A model generated the notes under the pieces. That model made no database searches and was not told the DNA's origin. It saw only the letters and a program-made list of their open reading frames with translations. A stretch of 64,000 bases of DNA from NCBI RefSeq assembly GCF_900591205.1, contig NZ_UUPU01000029.1:1-64000 (forward strand), given 5' to 3'. This DNA comes from Pseudomonas viridiflava. GTDB taxonomy: Bacteria; Pseudomonadota; Gammaproteobacteria; Pseudomonadales; Pseudomonadaceae. Within the stretch, counting starts at the first letter, position 1, and each line of letters begins with the position of its first letter. The position numbers and the translations under genes were made by a program. Of this stretch, positions 8,375 to 19,238 are shown piece after piece.

Positions 8375-8834
8375 AAGAGTGACGCCCTGGCTTTGTTTTT
8401 ATGTAGCAGCGGTCTGTCAGACGGCCACCCACTTAAAGTAGGTAAACGTAACTGCGTGCCGCGCATTTATGACTGACGTTTCCCCAGGAAAGCCGTCAGC
8501 CGATGAACCAAACGTTTAATCTGGTTGCACCTTGGGCGCGAATGCTATTCAACAAAGCAAATAAGGTGCAACCAGTTTCTTGAGAATAAGTTGCACCTAA
8601 GTGTGTTTTGCGCAAAACAGCGGTTTTTTGCTCCCTTTCGGAGCAAGAACAGCCGATCTCAGAAGCAAATGCACCAACTCAAAGCGGTTTCCGTCGAAGG
8701 CCGGATTTTTTCCCGATCACGATCAAAAAAATCATGACCAAAATGGGTTGCACCCGGTTGCACCTCTTCATGAGCGCAGCTAATCTTGCCGCCAGCTGAT
8801 GCCACTCGGTAGTGGCACCCATGAGGATAAGAAA
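8375..8834. promoter_or_regulatory. putP-putA divergent control region with five GTTGCA boxes
   Basis: 460 bases without a gene. GTTGCA occurs at 8524-8529, 8590-8595, 8747-8752 and 8757-8762 on the plus strand and at 8567-8572 on the minus strand. The first and the inverted copy form a perfect 13-base inverted repeat CTGGTTGCACCTT (8521-8533) and AAGGTGCAACCAG (8563-8575). The last two are in direct tandem, 10 bases apart. GTTGCA is the known core of the operator bound by the ribbon-helix-helix domain of PutA in enterobacteria, and PutA here carries that domain. The putA ribosome-binding site (GAGGATAAG) ends the region. Confidence 0.8.
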
Positions 8835-11800
8835 ATGGCTACGACCACCCTTGGGGTCAAACTCGACGACCCAACCCGCGAACGCCTGAAGGCGGCCGCG
8901 ACCTCCATTGATCGCACGCCGCACTGGCTGATCAAGCAGGCGATTTTCAATTACCTGGAGAAACTCGAGGGTGGTGCAACCCTGTCTGAGCTCAATGGCT
9001 TGAGCAGCAAGGACGCTGAGGACGCAGGCGAGGTCCAACCCGACCACGCCCACCAGTGCTTCCTTGAGTTTGCCGAAAGCATCCTGCCGCAATCCGTATT
9101 GCGCGCCTCGATCACCGCCGCTTACCGCCGCCCTGAGCCGGAAGTGGTGCCGATGCTGATCGAGCAGGCGCGCCTGCCGCAGCAGATGGCCGAAGCCACC
9201 AATAAGCTGGCGGCCTCGATCGCCGAGAAGCTGCGCAATCAGAAAAGTGCCGGCGGCCGTGCCGGTATTGTTCAGGGCCTGTTGCAGGAATTTTCCCTGT
9301 CGTCCCAGGAAGGCGTGGCGCTGATGTGCCTGGCCGAAGCGCTGCTGCGCATCCCGGACAAAGGCACCCGTGACGCGCTGATCCGCGACAAGATCAGCAC
9401 CGGCAACTGGCAGCCGCACCTGGGCAACAGCCCGTCGCTGTTCGTCAACGCCGCCACCTGGGGCCTGCTGCTGACCGGCAAGCTGGTCGCCACGCATAAC
9501 GAAGCGGGCTTGACCTCATCCCTGAGCCGCATCATCGGCAAAAGCGGCGAGCCGATGATCCGCAAGGGCGTCGACATGGCCATGCGCCTGATGGGCGAGC
9601 AGTTCGTCACCGGCGAGACCATCGCCGAAGCGCTGGCCAACGCGAGCAAGTTCGAAGCCAAGGGCTTCCGCTATTCCTACGACATGCTCGGTGAAGCTGC
9701 ACTGACCGAACACGACGCCCAGAAGTACCTGGCCTCGTACGAACAAGCCATTCACTCCATCGGCAAAGCCTCCCACGGCCGTGGGATTTATGAAGGCCCG
9801 GGCATTTCCATCAAACTCTCGGCGCTGCACCCGCGCTACAGCCGTGCGCAATACGAGCGCGTGATGGACGAGCTGTACCCGCGCCTGCTGTCCCTGACGC
9901 TGCTGGCCAAGCACTACGACATCGGCTTGAACATCGACGCCGAAGAGGCCGACCGCCTGGAGCTGTCGCTCGATCTGCTGGAACGCCTGTGCTTCGAGCC
10001 ACAACTGACCGGCTGGAACGGCATCGGCTTCGTGATCCAGGCTTACCAGAAGCGTTGCCCGTATGTGATCGACTACGTGATCGACCTGGCCCGCCGCAGC
10101 CGACACCGCCTGATGATCCGCCTGGTAAAAGGCGCCTACTGGGACAGCGAAATCAAACGCGCGCAGGTCGAGGGCCTGGAAGGCTACCCGGTGTACACCC
10201 GCAAGGTGTACACCGACGTCTCCTACATTGCCTGTGCACGCAAACTGTTGTCGGTGCCGGAAGTCATCTACCCGCAGTTCGCCACGCACAACGCCCACAC
10301 GCTGTCGGCCATCTACCATATCGCCGGTCAGAACTATTACCCCGGCCAGTACGAATTCCAATGCCTGCACGGCATGGGTGAGCCGCTGTACGAGCAGGTT
10401 GTAGGCAAGGTCTCCGAAGGCAAGCTGAACCGTCCGTGCCGCGTGTATGCACCGGTCGGCACTCACGAAACGCTGCTGGCGTACCTGGTACGCCGCCTGC
10501 TGGAAAACGGCGCCAACACCTCGTTCGTCAACCGGATTGCCGACCAGTCCATCTCGATTCAGGAGCTGGTGGCCGACCCGGTGGCCAGCATCGAGCAGAT
10601 GGCGACGCTGGAAGGCGGCTTCGGCCTGCCGCACCCGCGCATCCCGCTGCCGCGTGACCTGTATGGCAGCGACCGCGCCAACTCGGCGGGCATCGACCTG
10701 GCCAACGAACATCGCTTGGCGTCGTTGTCCTGCGCCTTGCTGGCCAGCGCGCATGACAACTGGAAAGCCGCGCCGATGCTGGGTTGCGCCGCCAGCAATG
10801 AAGCCGCCGCAGCGGTGCTGAACCCCTCCGACCTGCGTGATGTGGTCGGCCATGTACAGGAAGCCACCGTCGAAGACGTCGACAATGCCATCCAGTGCGC
10901 TATCAATGCCGGCCCGATCTGGCAGGCCACCCCGCCCGCCGAGCGCGCTGCGATCCTGGAACGCGCCGCCGACCTGATGGAAGGCGAGATCCAGCCACTG
11001 ATGGGCCTGCTGGCCCGTGAAGCCGGCAAGACCTTCGCCAACGCCATCGCCGAAGTGCGCGAAGCCGTGGACTTCCTGCGTTACTACGCGGTGCAGGCGC
11101 GCAACGACTTCACCAACGACGCCCACCGCCCACTGGGCCCGGTGGTGTGCATCAGCCCGTGGAACTTCCCGCTGGCGATCTTCAGTGGCCAGGTCGCCGC
11201 CGCATTGGCCGCCGGTAACCCGGTACTGGCCAAGCCTGCCGAGCAAACCCCACTGGTGGCCGCTCAAGCGGTGCGCATTTTGCTGGAAGCCGGTATTCCG
11301 GAAGGCGTGCTGCAACTGCTGCCGGGCCAGGGCGAAAGCGTCGGTGCGCGCCTGGTGGGTGATGATCGCGTCAAAGGCGTGATGTTCACCGGCTCCACCG
11401 AAGTCGCCCGCCTGCTGCAACGCAGCGTCGCCGGGCGCCTGGATGCCCAGGGCCGCCCAATTCCGCTGATCGCCGAAACCGGTGGCCAGAACGCAATGAT
11501 CGTCGATTCCTCGGCCCTAACCGAGCAAGTGGTGATCGACGTCGTATCGTCGGCCTTCGACAGCGCCGGCCAACGTTGCTCGGCCCTGCGCGTCCTGTGC
11601 CTGCAGGAAGATTCGGCAGACCGCGTAATCGAAATGCTCAAGGGCGCCATGGCTGAATGCCGCCTCGGCAACCCGGAGCGCCTGTCGGTAGATATCGGCC
11701 CGGTGATCGACGCCGAAGCCAAGGCCGGCATCGAGAAACACATTCAGGCCATGCGCGACAAAGGCCGCGCTGTGTATCAGGTGGCGATTGCCGACGGCGA

Positions 11801-12788
11801 AGAGATCAAGCGCGGCACCTTCGTGATGCCTACCCTGATCGAGCTGGAGAGCTTCGACGAACTGCAGCGCGAGATCTTCGGCCCGGTGCTGCACGTGGTG
11901 CGCTACAAGCGCAAAGAGATCGACCAGTTGATCAGCCAGATCAACGCGTCCGGCTACGGCTTGACCCTGGGCGTGCACACCCGCATCGACGAGACCATCG
12001 CCAAGGTGATAGATAACGTCAATGCCGGTAACGTTTATGTGAACCGCAACATCGTGGGTGCCGTGGTCGGCGTGCAACCGTTCGGCGGCGAAGGCTTGTC
12101 GGGCACCGGCCCGAAAGCCGGTGGTCCGTTGTACCTGTACCGCCTGCTGTCGACGCGCCCTACCGATGCGATCGAACAATCCTTCGTACGTGGCGACAAG
12201 TTGACTGCCCCGGATGTACGCCTGCGTGATGCCATGAGCCAGCCGCTGACCGCCCTCAAAACCTGGGCCGACAGCAACCAGTTCAGCGACCTCAGCGCCT
12301 TGTGCAACCAATTCGCCGCGCAATCGCAAAGCGGTATCACCCGCCAACTGGCCGGCCCGACCGGCGAGCGCAACAGCTACGCGATCCTGCCCCGCGAGCA
12401 CGTGCTGTGCCTGGCCGAGGTGGAAGGCGACCTGCTGACCCAACTGGCGGCGGTTCTGGCGGTGGGCGGTGCGGCGGTATGGCCGGAAACCGACCTGACC
12501 AAAGCCTTGTTCCTACGCCTGCCGAAGGATATTCAGGCGAAGGTCAAGCGCGTGGCCGACTGGACCAAGGACGAAGTGGTGTTCGACGCGGTGCTGCACC
12601 ACGGTGACTCCGACCAACTGCGTGCCGTTTGCCAGCAAGTGGCGCAGCGCGGTGGGGCGATTGTCGGGGTGCATGGTTTGTCGCAGGGCGAGACGGCGAT
12701 TGCGCTGGAGCGTCTGGTGATTGAGCGTGCGTTGAGCGTTAACACTGCGGCGGCGGGCGGTAACGCCAGCCTGATGACTATCGGCTAA
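8835..12788 (+). CDS. putA: Trifunctional PutA: repressor, proline dehydrogenase, P5C dehydrogenase
   Basis: 1317 residues from the ATG at 8835, which has a GAGGATAAG site and begins the DNA-binding domain. An upstream in-frame start at 8799 is rejected. Order: ribbon-helix-helix (1-45, TTTLGVKLDDPTRERLKAAA), proline dehydrogenase barrel (about 250-570, with YEFQCLHGMGEPLYEQV and RLVKGAYWDSEIKRAQ), then aldehyde dehydrogenase (about 630-1110), where the catalytic Cys lies in SAGQRCSAL and the Glu in IAETGGQN, and a C-terminal domain. It oxidises proline to glutamate, using FAD then NAD+, at the inner membrane, and represses putP/putA when not reduced. The full length indicates a functional enzyme. 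Confidence 0.97.
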   Translation: MATTTLGVKLDDPTRERLKAAATSIDRTPHWLIKQAIFNYLEKLEGGATLSELNGLSSKDAEDAGEVQPDHAHQCFLEFAESILPQSVLRASITAAYRRPEPEVVPMLIEQARLPQQMAEATNKLAASIAEKLRNQKSAGGRAGIVQGLLQEFSLSSQEGVALMCLAEALLRIPDKGTRDALIRDKISTGNWQPHLGNSPSLFVNAATWGLLLTGKLVATHNEAGLTSSLSRIIGKSGEPMIRKGVDMAMRLMGEQFVTGETIAEALANASKFEAKGFRYSYDMLGEAALTEHDAQKYLASYEQAIHSIGKASHGRGIYEGPGISIKLSALHPRYSRAQYERVMDELYPRLLSLTLLAKHYDIGLNIDAEEADRLELSLDLLERLCFEPQLTGWNGIGFVIQAYQKRCPYVIDYVIDLARRSRHRLMIRLVKGAYWDSEIKRAQVEGLEGYPVYTRKVYTDVSYIACARKLLSVPEVIYPQFATHNAHTLSAIYHIAGQNYYPGQYEFQCLHGMGEPLYEQVVGKVSEGKLNRPCRVYAPVGTHETLLAYLVRRLLENGANTSFVNRIADQSISIQELVADPVASIEQMATLEGGFGLPHPRIPLPRDLYGSDRANSAGIDLANEHRLASLSCALLASAHDNWKAAPMLGCAASNEAAAAVLNPSDLRDVVGHVQEATVEDVDNAIQCAINAGPIWQATPPAERAAILERAADLMEGEIQPLMGLLAREAGKTFANAIAEVREAVDFLRYYAVQARNDFTNDAHRPLGPVVCISPWNFPLAIFSGQVAAALAAGNPVLAKPAEQTPLVAAQAVRILLEAGIPEGVLQLLPGQGESVGARLVGDDRVKGVMFTGSTEVARLLQRSVAGRLDAQGRPIPLIAETGGQNAMIVDSSALTEQVVIDVVSSAFDSAGQRCSALRVLCLQEDSADRVIEMLKGAMAECRLGNPERLSVDIGPVIDAEAKAGIEKHIQAMRDKGRAVYQVAIADGEEIKRGTFVMPTLIELESFDELQREIFGPVLHVVRYKRKEIDQLISQINASGYGLTLGVHTRIDETIAKVIDNVNAGNVYVNRNIVGAVVGVQPFGGEGLSGTGPKAGGPLYLYRLLSTRPTDAIEQSFVRGDKLTAPDVRLRDAMSQPLTALKTWADSNQFSDLSALCNQFAAQSQSGITRQLAGPTGERNSYAILPREHVLCLAEVEGDLLTQLAAVLAVGGAAVWPETDLTKALFLRLPKDIQAKVKRVADWTKDEVVFDAVLHHGDSDQLRAVCQQVAQRGGAIVGVHGLSQGETAIALERLVIERALSVNTAAAGGNASLMTIG

Positions 12789-12799
12789 ACCCTTCTCCC

Positions 12800-12886
12800 T
12801 GTGGGAGCTGGCTTGCCTGCGATGCAAGCGACGCGGTGCTACTGACAGACCGCAGCGATGCCATCGCAGGCAAGCCAGCTCCCACA
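12800..12886. repeat. REP pair (REPIN-like), GGCTTGCC type
   Basis: An 87-base element with arms TGTGGGAGCTGGCTTGCCTG and the facing CAGGCAAGCCAGCTCCCACA at its outer ends, about 45 unique bases between them. It lies 12 bases after the putA stop, where it probably serves as an mRNA-stabilising or terminating hairpin. The remaining gap to 13003 shows no other structure beyond a promoter-like AT-poor stretch. Confidence 0.9.
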
Positions 12887-13003
12887 TGGACTGTGCAAGC
12901 CTTGCGCTGTTGTTTTGCCGCTCCATCACCCAGATCAATCTTGCTATCCAGCCTCTATTAGCGCACTTAGACTCAGGCCATTCCCTTTAGAAGGTAAGCC
13001 GCC

Positions 13004-14806
13004 ATGTCCGAGACGCTGCTCAGTTCCCGCAATCTGGCTTTCGAGCTGTACGAAGTCCTCGATGCCGAGGGCCTGACCCAGCGCGAGCGGTTTGCCGAGC
13101 ACAATCGCGAAACCTTCGATGCGGCCATCAGTACGGCCCGCACCATCGCCGAGAAATTCTTCGCCCCCCACAACCGCAAAAATGACGAGAACGAACCGCG
13201 CTACGAGGACGGTAAGGCGATTCTGATTCCGGAAGTGAAACCGGCCGTGGACGCGTTCCTCGAAGCCGGCTTCCTGAACGCCGCCCGCAGCTTCGAGGCC
13301 GGTGGCATGCAGTTGCCAACCTTGCTGTCCCAGGCGTGTTTCGCGCACTTCCAGTCCGCCAACGCGGCGTCAACTTCCTACCCGTTCCTGACCATGGGCG
13401 CCGCCAACCTGATCGAAAGCTTCGGCACCGAGGAGCAAAAACAGCGCTTCCTGCAGCCGATGATCGACGGTCGTTTTTTCGGCACCATGGCCCTGACCGA
13501 ACCGCATGCCGGGTCGTCGTTGTCGGATATTCGTACACGCGCAGAGCCTGTGGCTGACGGCACCTATCGGCTCAAGGGCAACAAAATCTTCATCTCCGGC
13601 GGTGACCACCCGCTGTCGGAAAACATCGTGCACATGGTGCTGGCCAAATTGCCGGACGCGCCGCCAGGGGTGAAAGGCATTTCGCTGTTTATCGTGCCCA
13701 AATTCCTGGTAAACGAGGACGGCAGCCTGGGCGAGCGCAACGATGTGCTGCTGGCCGGGTTGTTTCACAAGATGGGCTGGCGCGGCACTACGTCCACGGC
13801 GCTGAATTTCGGCGATAACGGGAACTGTGTCGGCTATCTGGTGGGCAAGCCGCACCAGGGTTTGAGCTGCATGTTCCAGATGATGAACGAAGCCCGCATC
13901 GGCGTGGGCATGGGCGCGGTGATGCTTGGTTACGCCGGCTACCTGTACTCGCTGGAGTACGCCCGCGAGCGGCCGCAAGGCCGCCTGCCCGATAGCAAAG
14001 ATCCCACAACAGCGCCGGTCTCGATCATCCAGCACGCAGATATAAAACGCATGCTGCTGACCCAAAAATCCTACGTGGAAGGCGCCTTCGACCTCGGCCT
14101 CTACGCCGCACGGCTGTTCGATGACACCACCACCCTGCCCACCGACGCCGAACGCAAGCACGCCCACGAATTGCTGGACCTGCTGACGCCCATCGTCAAA
14201 TCCTGGCCGTCGGAGTTCTGCCTCAAGGCCAACGAGCTGGCAATCCAGATTCTCGGCGGCCACGGCTACACGCGTGAGTACCCGGTGGAGCAGTATTACC
14301 GCGACAACCGCTTGAACCCGATCCATGAAGGCACCCATGGCATCCAGTCCCTGGACCTGCTGGGGCGCAAGCTCGCGCAGAACGGCGGCGCAGGCTTGAA
14401 ACAGTTGATTCGCCTGATCGCCGAGACCGGCGCCCGGGCGCAGGAATACTCATCACTGACGGCACTGCGAGAACCACTGGAACACTTGGTGGCGAACCTG
14501 CAACGCGTAACACTTGGCCTGCTGACGGATCTCGCCCAGGGCAAGGTCAACAGCAGCCTGGCGAACTCGGCGCTGTACCTGAAGGTGTTCGGGCATACAG
14601 TAATTGGCTGGCGCTGGCTGGAACAGGCGATTCGCGCCGAAGAGGGGTTGGCCAAGGGCAATGCGGCGGACGTGGCCTTCTATAAAGGCAAGCTCCAGGC
14701 TGCTCGGTACTTCCTGACCTGGGAAGTACCAAGCTGCCATCATGAACTGGCAATTCTGGAGGCACGTGATGACACGTGCCTGGGCATGCAGGATGAGTGG
14801 TTCTAA
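13004..14806 (+). CDS. Acyl-CoA dehydrogenase (long, ~600-residue class)
   Basis: 600 residues. An acyl-CoA dehydrogenase core (about 40-460) is followed by a C-terminal helical extension (about 470-590) as in the PF12806-containing class. Recognisable pieces are MALTEPHAGSSLSDIRTRAE (FAD/substrate loop), GHGYTREYPVEQYYRDNR and IHEGTHGIQSLDLLGRK, where the Glu is the likely catalytic base. It catalyses alpha,beta-dehydrogenation of an acyl-CoA with FAD and ETF as acceptor. The substrate chain length cannot be told from sequence. It converges on zapA with a 4-base overlap of the stop regions, so the two transcripts meet tail to tail. Confidence 0.9.
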   Translation: MSETLLSSRNLAFELYEVLDAEGLTQRERFAEHNRETFDAAISTARTIAEKFFAPHNRKNDENEPRYEDGKAILIPEVKPAVDAFLEAGFLNAARSFEAGGMQLPTLLSQACFAHFQSANAASTSYPFLTMGAANLIESFGTEEQKQRFLQPMIDGRFFGTMALTEPHAGSSLSDIRTRAEPVADGTYRLKGNKIFISGGDHPLSENIVHMVLAKLPDAPPGVKGISLFIVPKFLVNEDGSLGERNDVLLAGLFHKMGWRGTTSTALNFGDNGNCVGYLVGKPHQGLSCMFQMMNEARIGVGMGAVMLGYAGYLYSLEYARERPQGRLPDSKDPTTAPVSIIQHADIKRMLLTQKSYVEGAFDLGLYAARLFDDTTTLPTDAERKHAHELLDLLTPIVKSWPSEFCLKANELAIQILGGHGYTREYPVEQYYRDNRLNPIHEGTHGIQSLDLLGRKLAQNGGAGLKQLIRLIAETGARAQEYSSLTALREPLEHLVANLQRVTLGLLTDLAQGKVNSSLANSALYLKVFGHTVIGWRWLEQAIRAEEGLAKGNAADVAFYKGKLQAARYFLTWEVPSCHHELAILEARDDTCLGMQDEWF

Positions 14807-15093
14807 GGCTGGATCGCCTTGGAAATCACCTCGACCGTGGCGCTGACTTGCTCTTGGTAACGGTCGAGTTCCTGCTGGTGAGCCTGCTGCAGCTCGATCT
14901 GCTCGGCGCACAGGTTCAGCGCCGCCAGCACCAGTAATTTGTCACCGATCAGGGTCGGGTACTTTTTCTTGGTGGTGGCCAGGGACGCCTTGAGCATGGT
15001 CACGGCGTGCATCAGGGTTTTATCTTCCCCGGCCGGTGCCTTGATCGAGTAATCCTCTCCGAGAATCGAAACGACCTTTATCCCTTCATTCAT
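14803..15093 (-). CDS. zapA: Cell division protein ZapA
   Basis: 96 residues. The N-terminus IKVVSILGEDYSIKAPAGED is the beta-hairpin that binds FtsZ, followed by the helical LLVLAALNLCAEQIELQQ and a coiled-coil tail. ZapA crosslinks FtsZ protofilaments and stabilises the Z ring. Its start overlaps the stop of the TIGR02449 gene as ATGA, so it is the second gene of a two-gene unit, as in other pseudomonads. Unusually, 6S RNA (ssrS), which commonly follows zapA, is not here: an acyl-CoA dehydrogenase gene abuts on the opposite strand. Confidence 0.92.
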   Translation of the reverse strand: MNEGIKVVSILGEDYSIKAPAGEDKTLMHAVTMLKASLATTKKKYPTLIGDKLLVLAALNLCAEQIELQQAHQQELDRYQEQVSATVEVISKAIQP

Positions 15094-15320
15094 GCGCTGA
15101 CAGGCCCTGCGCTCACACGCTCAACCAACGCCTGGATGCGGGCGGCGGTGGCACCGTGCTTTTCTTCCTGTTCCATCAGGTTCAATTGCAGGCTGTCGTT
15201 CTCATCCTTGGCGCGGGCCAGTTCCGCCTTGAGGGATTCGTTGCTGCCGAGCAGGTCCTGGTTCTGCTGTACCAGGTCGCTGACCAGTTGTTCCAATTGG
15301 CTGAGGGATGCTTCTAACAT
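15090..15320 (-). CDS. TIGR02449 family coiled-coil protein (ZapB-like size)
   Basis: 76 residues from the ATG at 15320 (MLEASLSQLEQLV). An in-frame start at 15449 adds 43 residues without coding character. The heptad pattern LEQLVSDLVQQNQDLLGSNE predicts one long coiled coil, much like ZapB. It is conserved in gammaproteobacteria immediately upstream of zapA, and here the genes overlap by ATGA. A role in division is inferred from this pairing; no catalytic motif is present. Confidence 0.85.
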   Translation of the reverse strand: MLEASLSQLEQLVSDLVQQNQDLLGSNESLKAELARAKDENDSLQLNLMEQEEKHGATAARIQALVERVSAGPVSA

Positions 15321-15597
15321 TTTGATTTCTCGGGTTTTTTCAAAGGGCGGTGACGATAAAGAAAATTCACCTCGCAAGCCAGGGTTATCCCCGGCGCGCA
15401 GCCCGTTTTTTAAGGGTCGGGCCACACTTTCGAGCCTTAGTGACTGCATTTACCCCATCTGGTTCCTGAATCCGCGCAACCCCTCGTCAGATGCGACAAA
15501 AACGCACAGCCCCCTTTAGACTTTAGTCGTACGACCGATAGCGATGCACACCCCCTCTCATGGCCGCACGGATCGCGCTTATCCCCAGGATTGCCGC

Positions 15598-17223
15598 ATG
15601 TCGCTTCGTAATATGAATATCGCTCCGAGGGCCTTCCTCGGCTTCGCGTTGATTGGCGCATTGATGTTGTTTCTCGGTGTGTTCGCGCTGAACCAGATGA
15701 GCAAGATCCGTAGCGCCACCCAAGACATCACCCTGTCCAGCGTGCCGAGCATCCGCGCCCTCGACGAGTTCACCCAACTCACCTTGCGCCTGCGGGTTTT
15801 GTCCTATCGCTTGCTGACCAACCGCGAACCGGAGGTTCAGCAAAAAACCCTGGAAAACTTCGAACTGCGCAACCAGCAGATCCGCAGCGCCCAGGCCATC
15901 TACGAAAAGTTGATCGACAGCCGTGAAGAACGCTCGATCTACGACGAATACATGCGCTTGCTTGACCAGTACCGTCAAATTGAAGAGCGCATGAAGAGCC
16001 TGTCGCGCGCCAACCAGATCGAAGAGCTGCGCACCCTGCTCAACACTGAGCTGTTGAGCAACTCCGACCAGGTCAACAGCGTGCTCAACCGCCTGCTGGA
16101 CTACAACAACAAGGCGGCCCTGGCCACCAACCAACAGGCCGAAGACCAGTACAACATGGCCTTTGACTGGGTGATTGGCCTGCTGCTGATCGCTACGGCG
16201 CTGACCCTGTTGTTTGCCTGGCTGCTGACCCGCAGCATCACCTTGCCGATCTCCCAGGCATTGAGCGCCGCCGAAGAAATCGCCGAAGGCAACCTGACCC
16301 GCCCGATCAAGGTCGACGGCAGCGACGAAGCCGGCCGCCTGCTGGCCGCCATGGCCAAGATGCAGGACAAGCTGCGCGACACCTTGCAACGCATCTCCGG
16401 CTCCGCCACCCAGCTTGCCTCTGCGGCCGAAGAGCTGAACGCCGTCACCGACGAGAGCGCCCGTGGCCTGACCCAGCAGAACCACGAAATCGAACAAGCC
16501 GCCACTGCCGTCAACGAGATGACCAGCGCCGTCGAAGAAGTCGCACGCAATGCGGTGAGCACCTCCGAAGCCTCGCGCAACGCCACCACCTCGGCGGGCG
16601 ATGGCCGTGACCTGGTGCAGGAAACCGTCAGCGCCATCGAGCGCATGAGCGGTGACGTGCAAGCCACCGCCACCCTGATTGGCGACTTGGCCAACGAGTC
16701 GCGGGACATCGGCAAGGTGTTGGACGTGATTCGCGGCCTGGCCGACCAGACCAACCTGCTGGCCTTGAACGCAGCGATTGAAGCGGCACGTGCCGGGGAA
16801 GCCGGCCGTGGGTTTGCGGTGGTCGCCGATGAAGTGCGCGCTCTGGCCCATCGTACCCAGCAATCGACCAGCGAAATCGAACGCATGATCGGCAGCATCC
16901 AGGCGGGCACCGAACATGCCGTGGACTCGATGCGCAACAGCACCGAGCGCGCAGAATCGACCTTGAACATCGCCAAAGGCGCCGGGATGTCGCTGGACAC
17001 CATCAACACCGCGATTGTCGAGATCAACGAGCGCAACCTGGTCATCGCCAGCGCGGCGGAAGAACAGGCGCAGGTGGCGCGGGAAGTGGACCGCAACCTG
17101 GTGAACATTCGTGATTTGTCGGTGCAGTCGGCGACGGGTGCCAGCCAGACCAGCGCGGCGAGCAGTGAGCTGTCGCGGTTGGCGGTGGATCTGAACGGGA
17201 TGGTGGGGCGCTTCCGCCTGTAG
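15598..17223 (+). CDS. Methyl-accepting chemotaxis protein (four-helix-bundle sensor)
   Basis: 541 residues from the ATG at 15598, preceded by AGGA at seven bases. A start at 15544 would put charged residues before the first membrane helix. Order: TM1 (about 12-30, [18 protein letters not shown]), periplasmic helical sensor (about 35-185), TM2 (about 190-212), HAMP (about 213-265), and signalling domain with hairpin tip [20 protein letters not shown]. It couples to CheA/CheW; the ligand is unknown. No CheR-binding pentapeptide at the C-terminus (ends GRFRL). CCGATA at 15535-15540 resembles part of a sigma28 -10 element, a weak indication of flagellar co-regulation. Confidence 0.92.
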   Translation: MSLRNMNIAPRAFLGFALIGALMLFLGVFALNQMSKIRSATQDITLSSVPSIRALDEFTQLTLRLRVLSYRLLTNREPEVQQKTLENFELRNQQIRSAQAIYEKLIDSREERSIYDEYMRLLDQYRQIEERMKSLSRANQIEELRTLLNTELLSNSDQVNSVLNRLLDYNNKAALATNQQAEDQYNMAFDWVIGLLLIATALTLLFAWLLTRSITLPISQALSAAEEIAEGNLTRPIKVDGSDEAGRLLAAMAKMQDKLRDTLQRISGSATQLASAAEELNAVTDESARGLTQQNHEIEQAATAVNEMTSAVEEVARNAVSTSEASRNATTSAGDGRDLVQETVSAIERMSGDVQATATLIGDLANESRDIGKVLDVIRGLADQTNLLALNAAIEAARAGEAGRGFAVVADEVRALAHRTQQSTSEIERMIGSIQAGTEHAVDSMRNSTERAESTLNIAKGAGMSLDTINTAIVEINERNLVIASAAEEQAQVAREVDRNLVNIRDLSVQSATGASQTSAASSELSRLAVDLNGMVGRFRL

Positions 17224-17231
17224 GCGATTTC

Positions 17232-17318
17232 TGTGGGAGCTGGCTTGCCTGCGATGGCATCTCCTGGGTGAACCTGACGCACCGCAGTGCCTGCATCGCA
17301 GGCAAGCCAGCTCCCACA
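17232..17318. repeat. REP pair (REPIN-like), GGCTTGCC type
   Basis: 87 bases, arms TGTGGGAGCTGGCTTGCCTG and its facing copy ending CAGCTCCCACA. Same length and same arms as the copies at 12800 and 25529. It sits 8 bases after the chemoreceptor stop, in the position of a terminator. Confidence 0.9.
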
Positions 17319-17439
17319 TTGGATAGCGCATGTCCTTAAAAGCTTTTTGACAGCGCAGCAATTCAACAGGTTAGAATCGCTGGCACGCAGACTGCATGGT
17401 CAGTTTGCGCCCGTCTTATTGACTCATGGAGTACTGCCT

Positions 17440-19182
<1,743 letters not shown>

Positions 19183-19238
19183 ACTGCGGGGCTATGGCGC
19201 CACGCCCCCACTTTCTTTGCCTTGCTTGACCGGTATCC

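Noticed and set aside
9516..11420. A 634-codon frame on the minus strand opposite putA
   Set aside because: Shadow of putA; composition rich in Gln/Gly/His typical of antisense frames in this genome.
14500..14805. Possible 6S RNA downstream of zapA
   Set aside because: The region is fully occupied by the acyl-CoA dehydrogenase coding sequence, with no sign of the long rod-like 6S structure.
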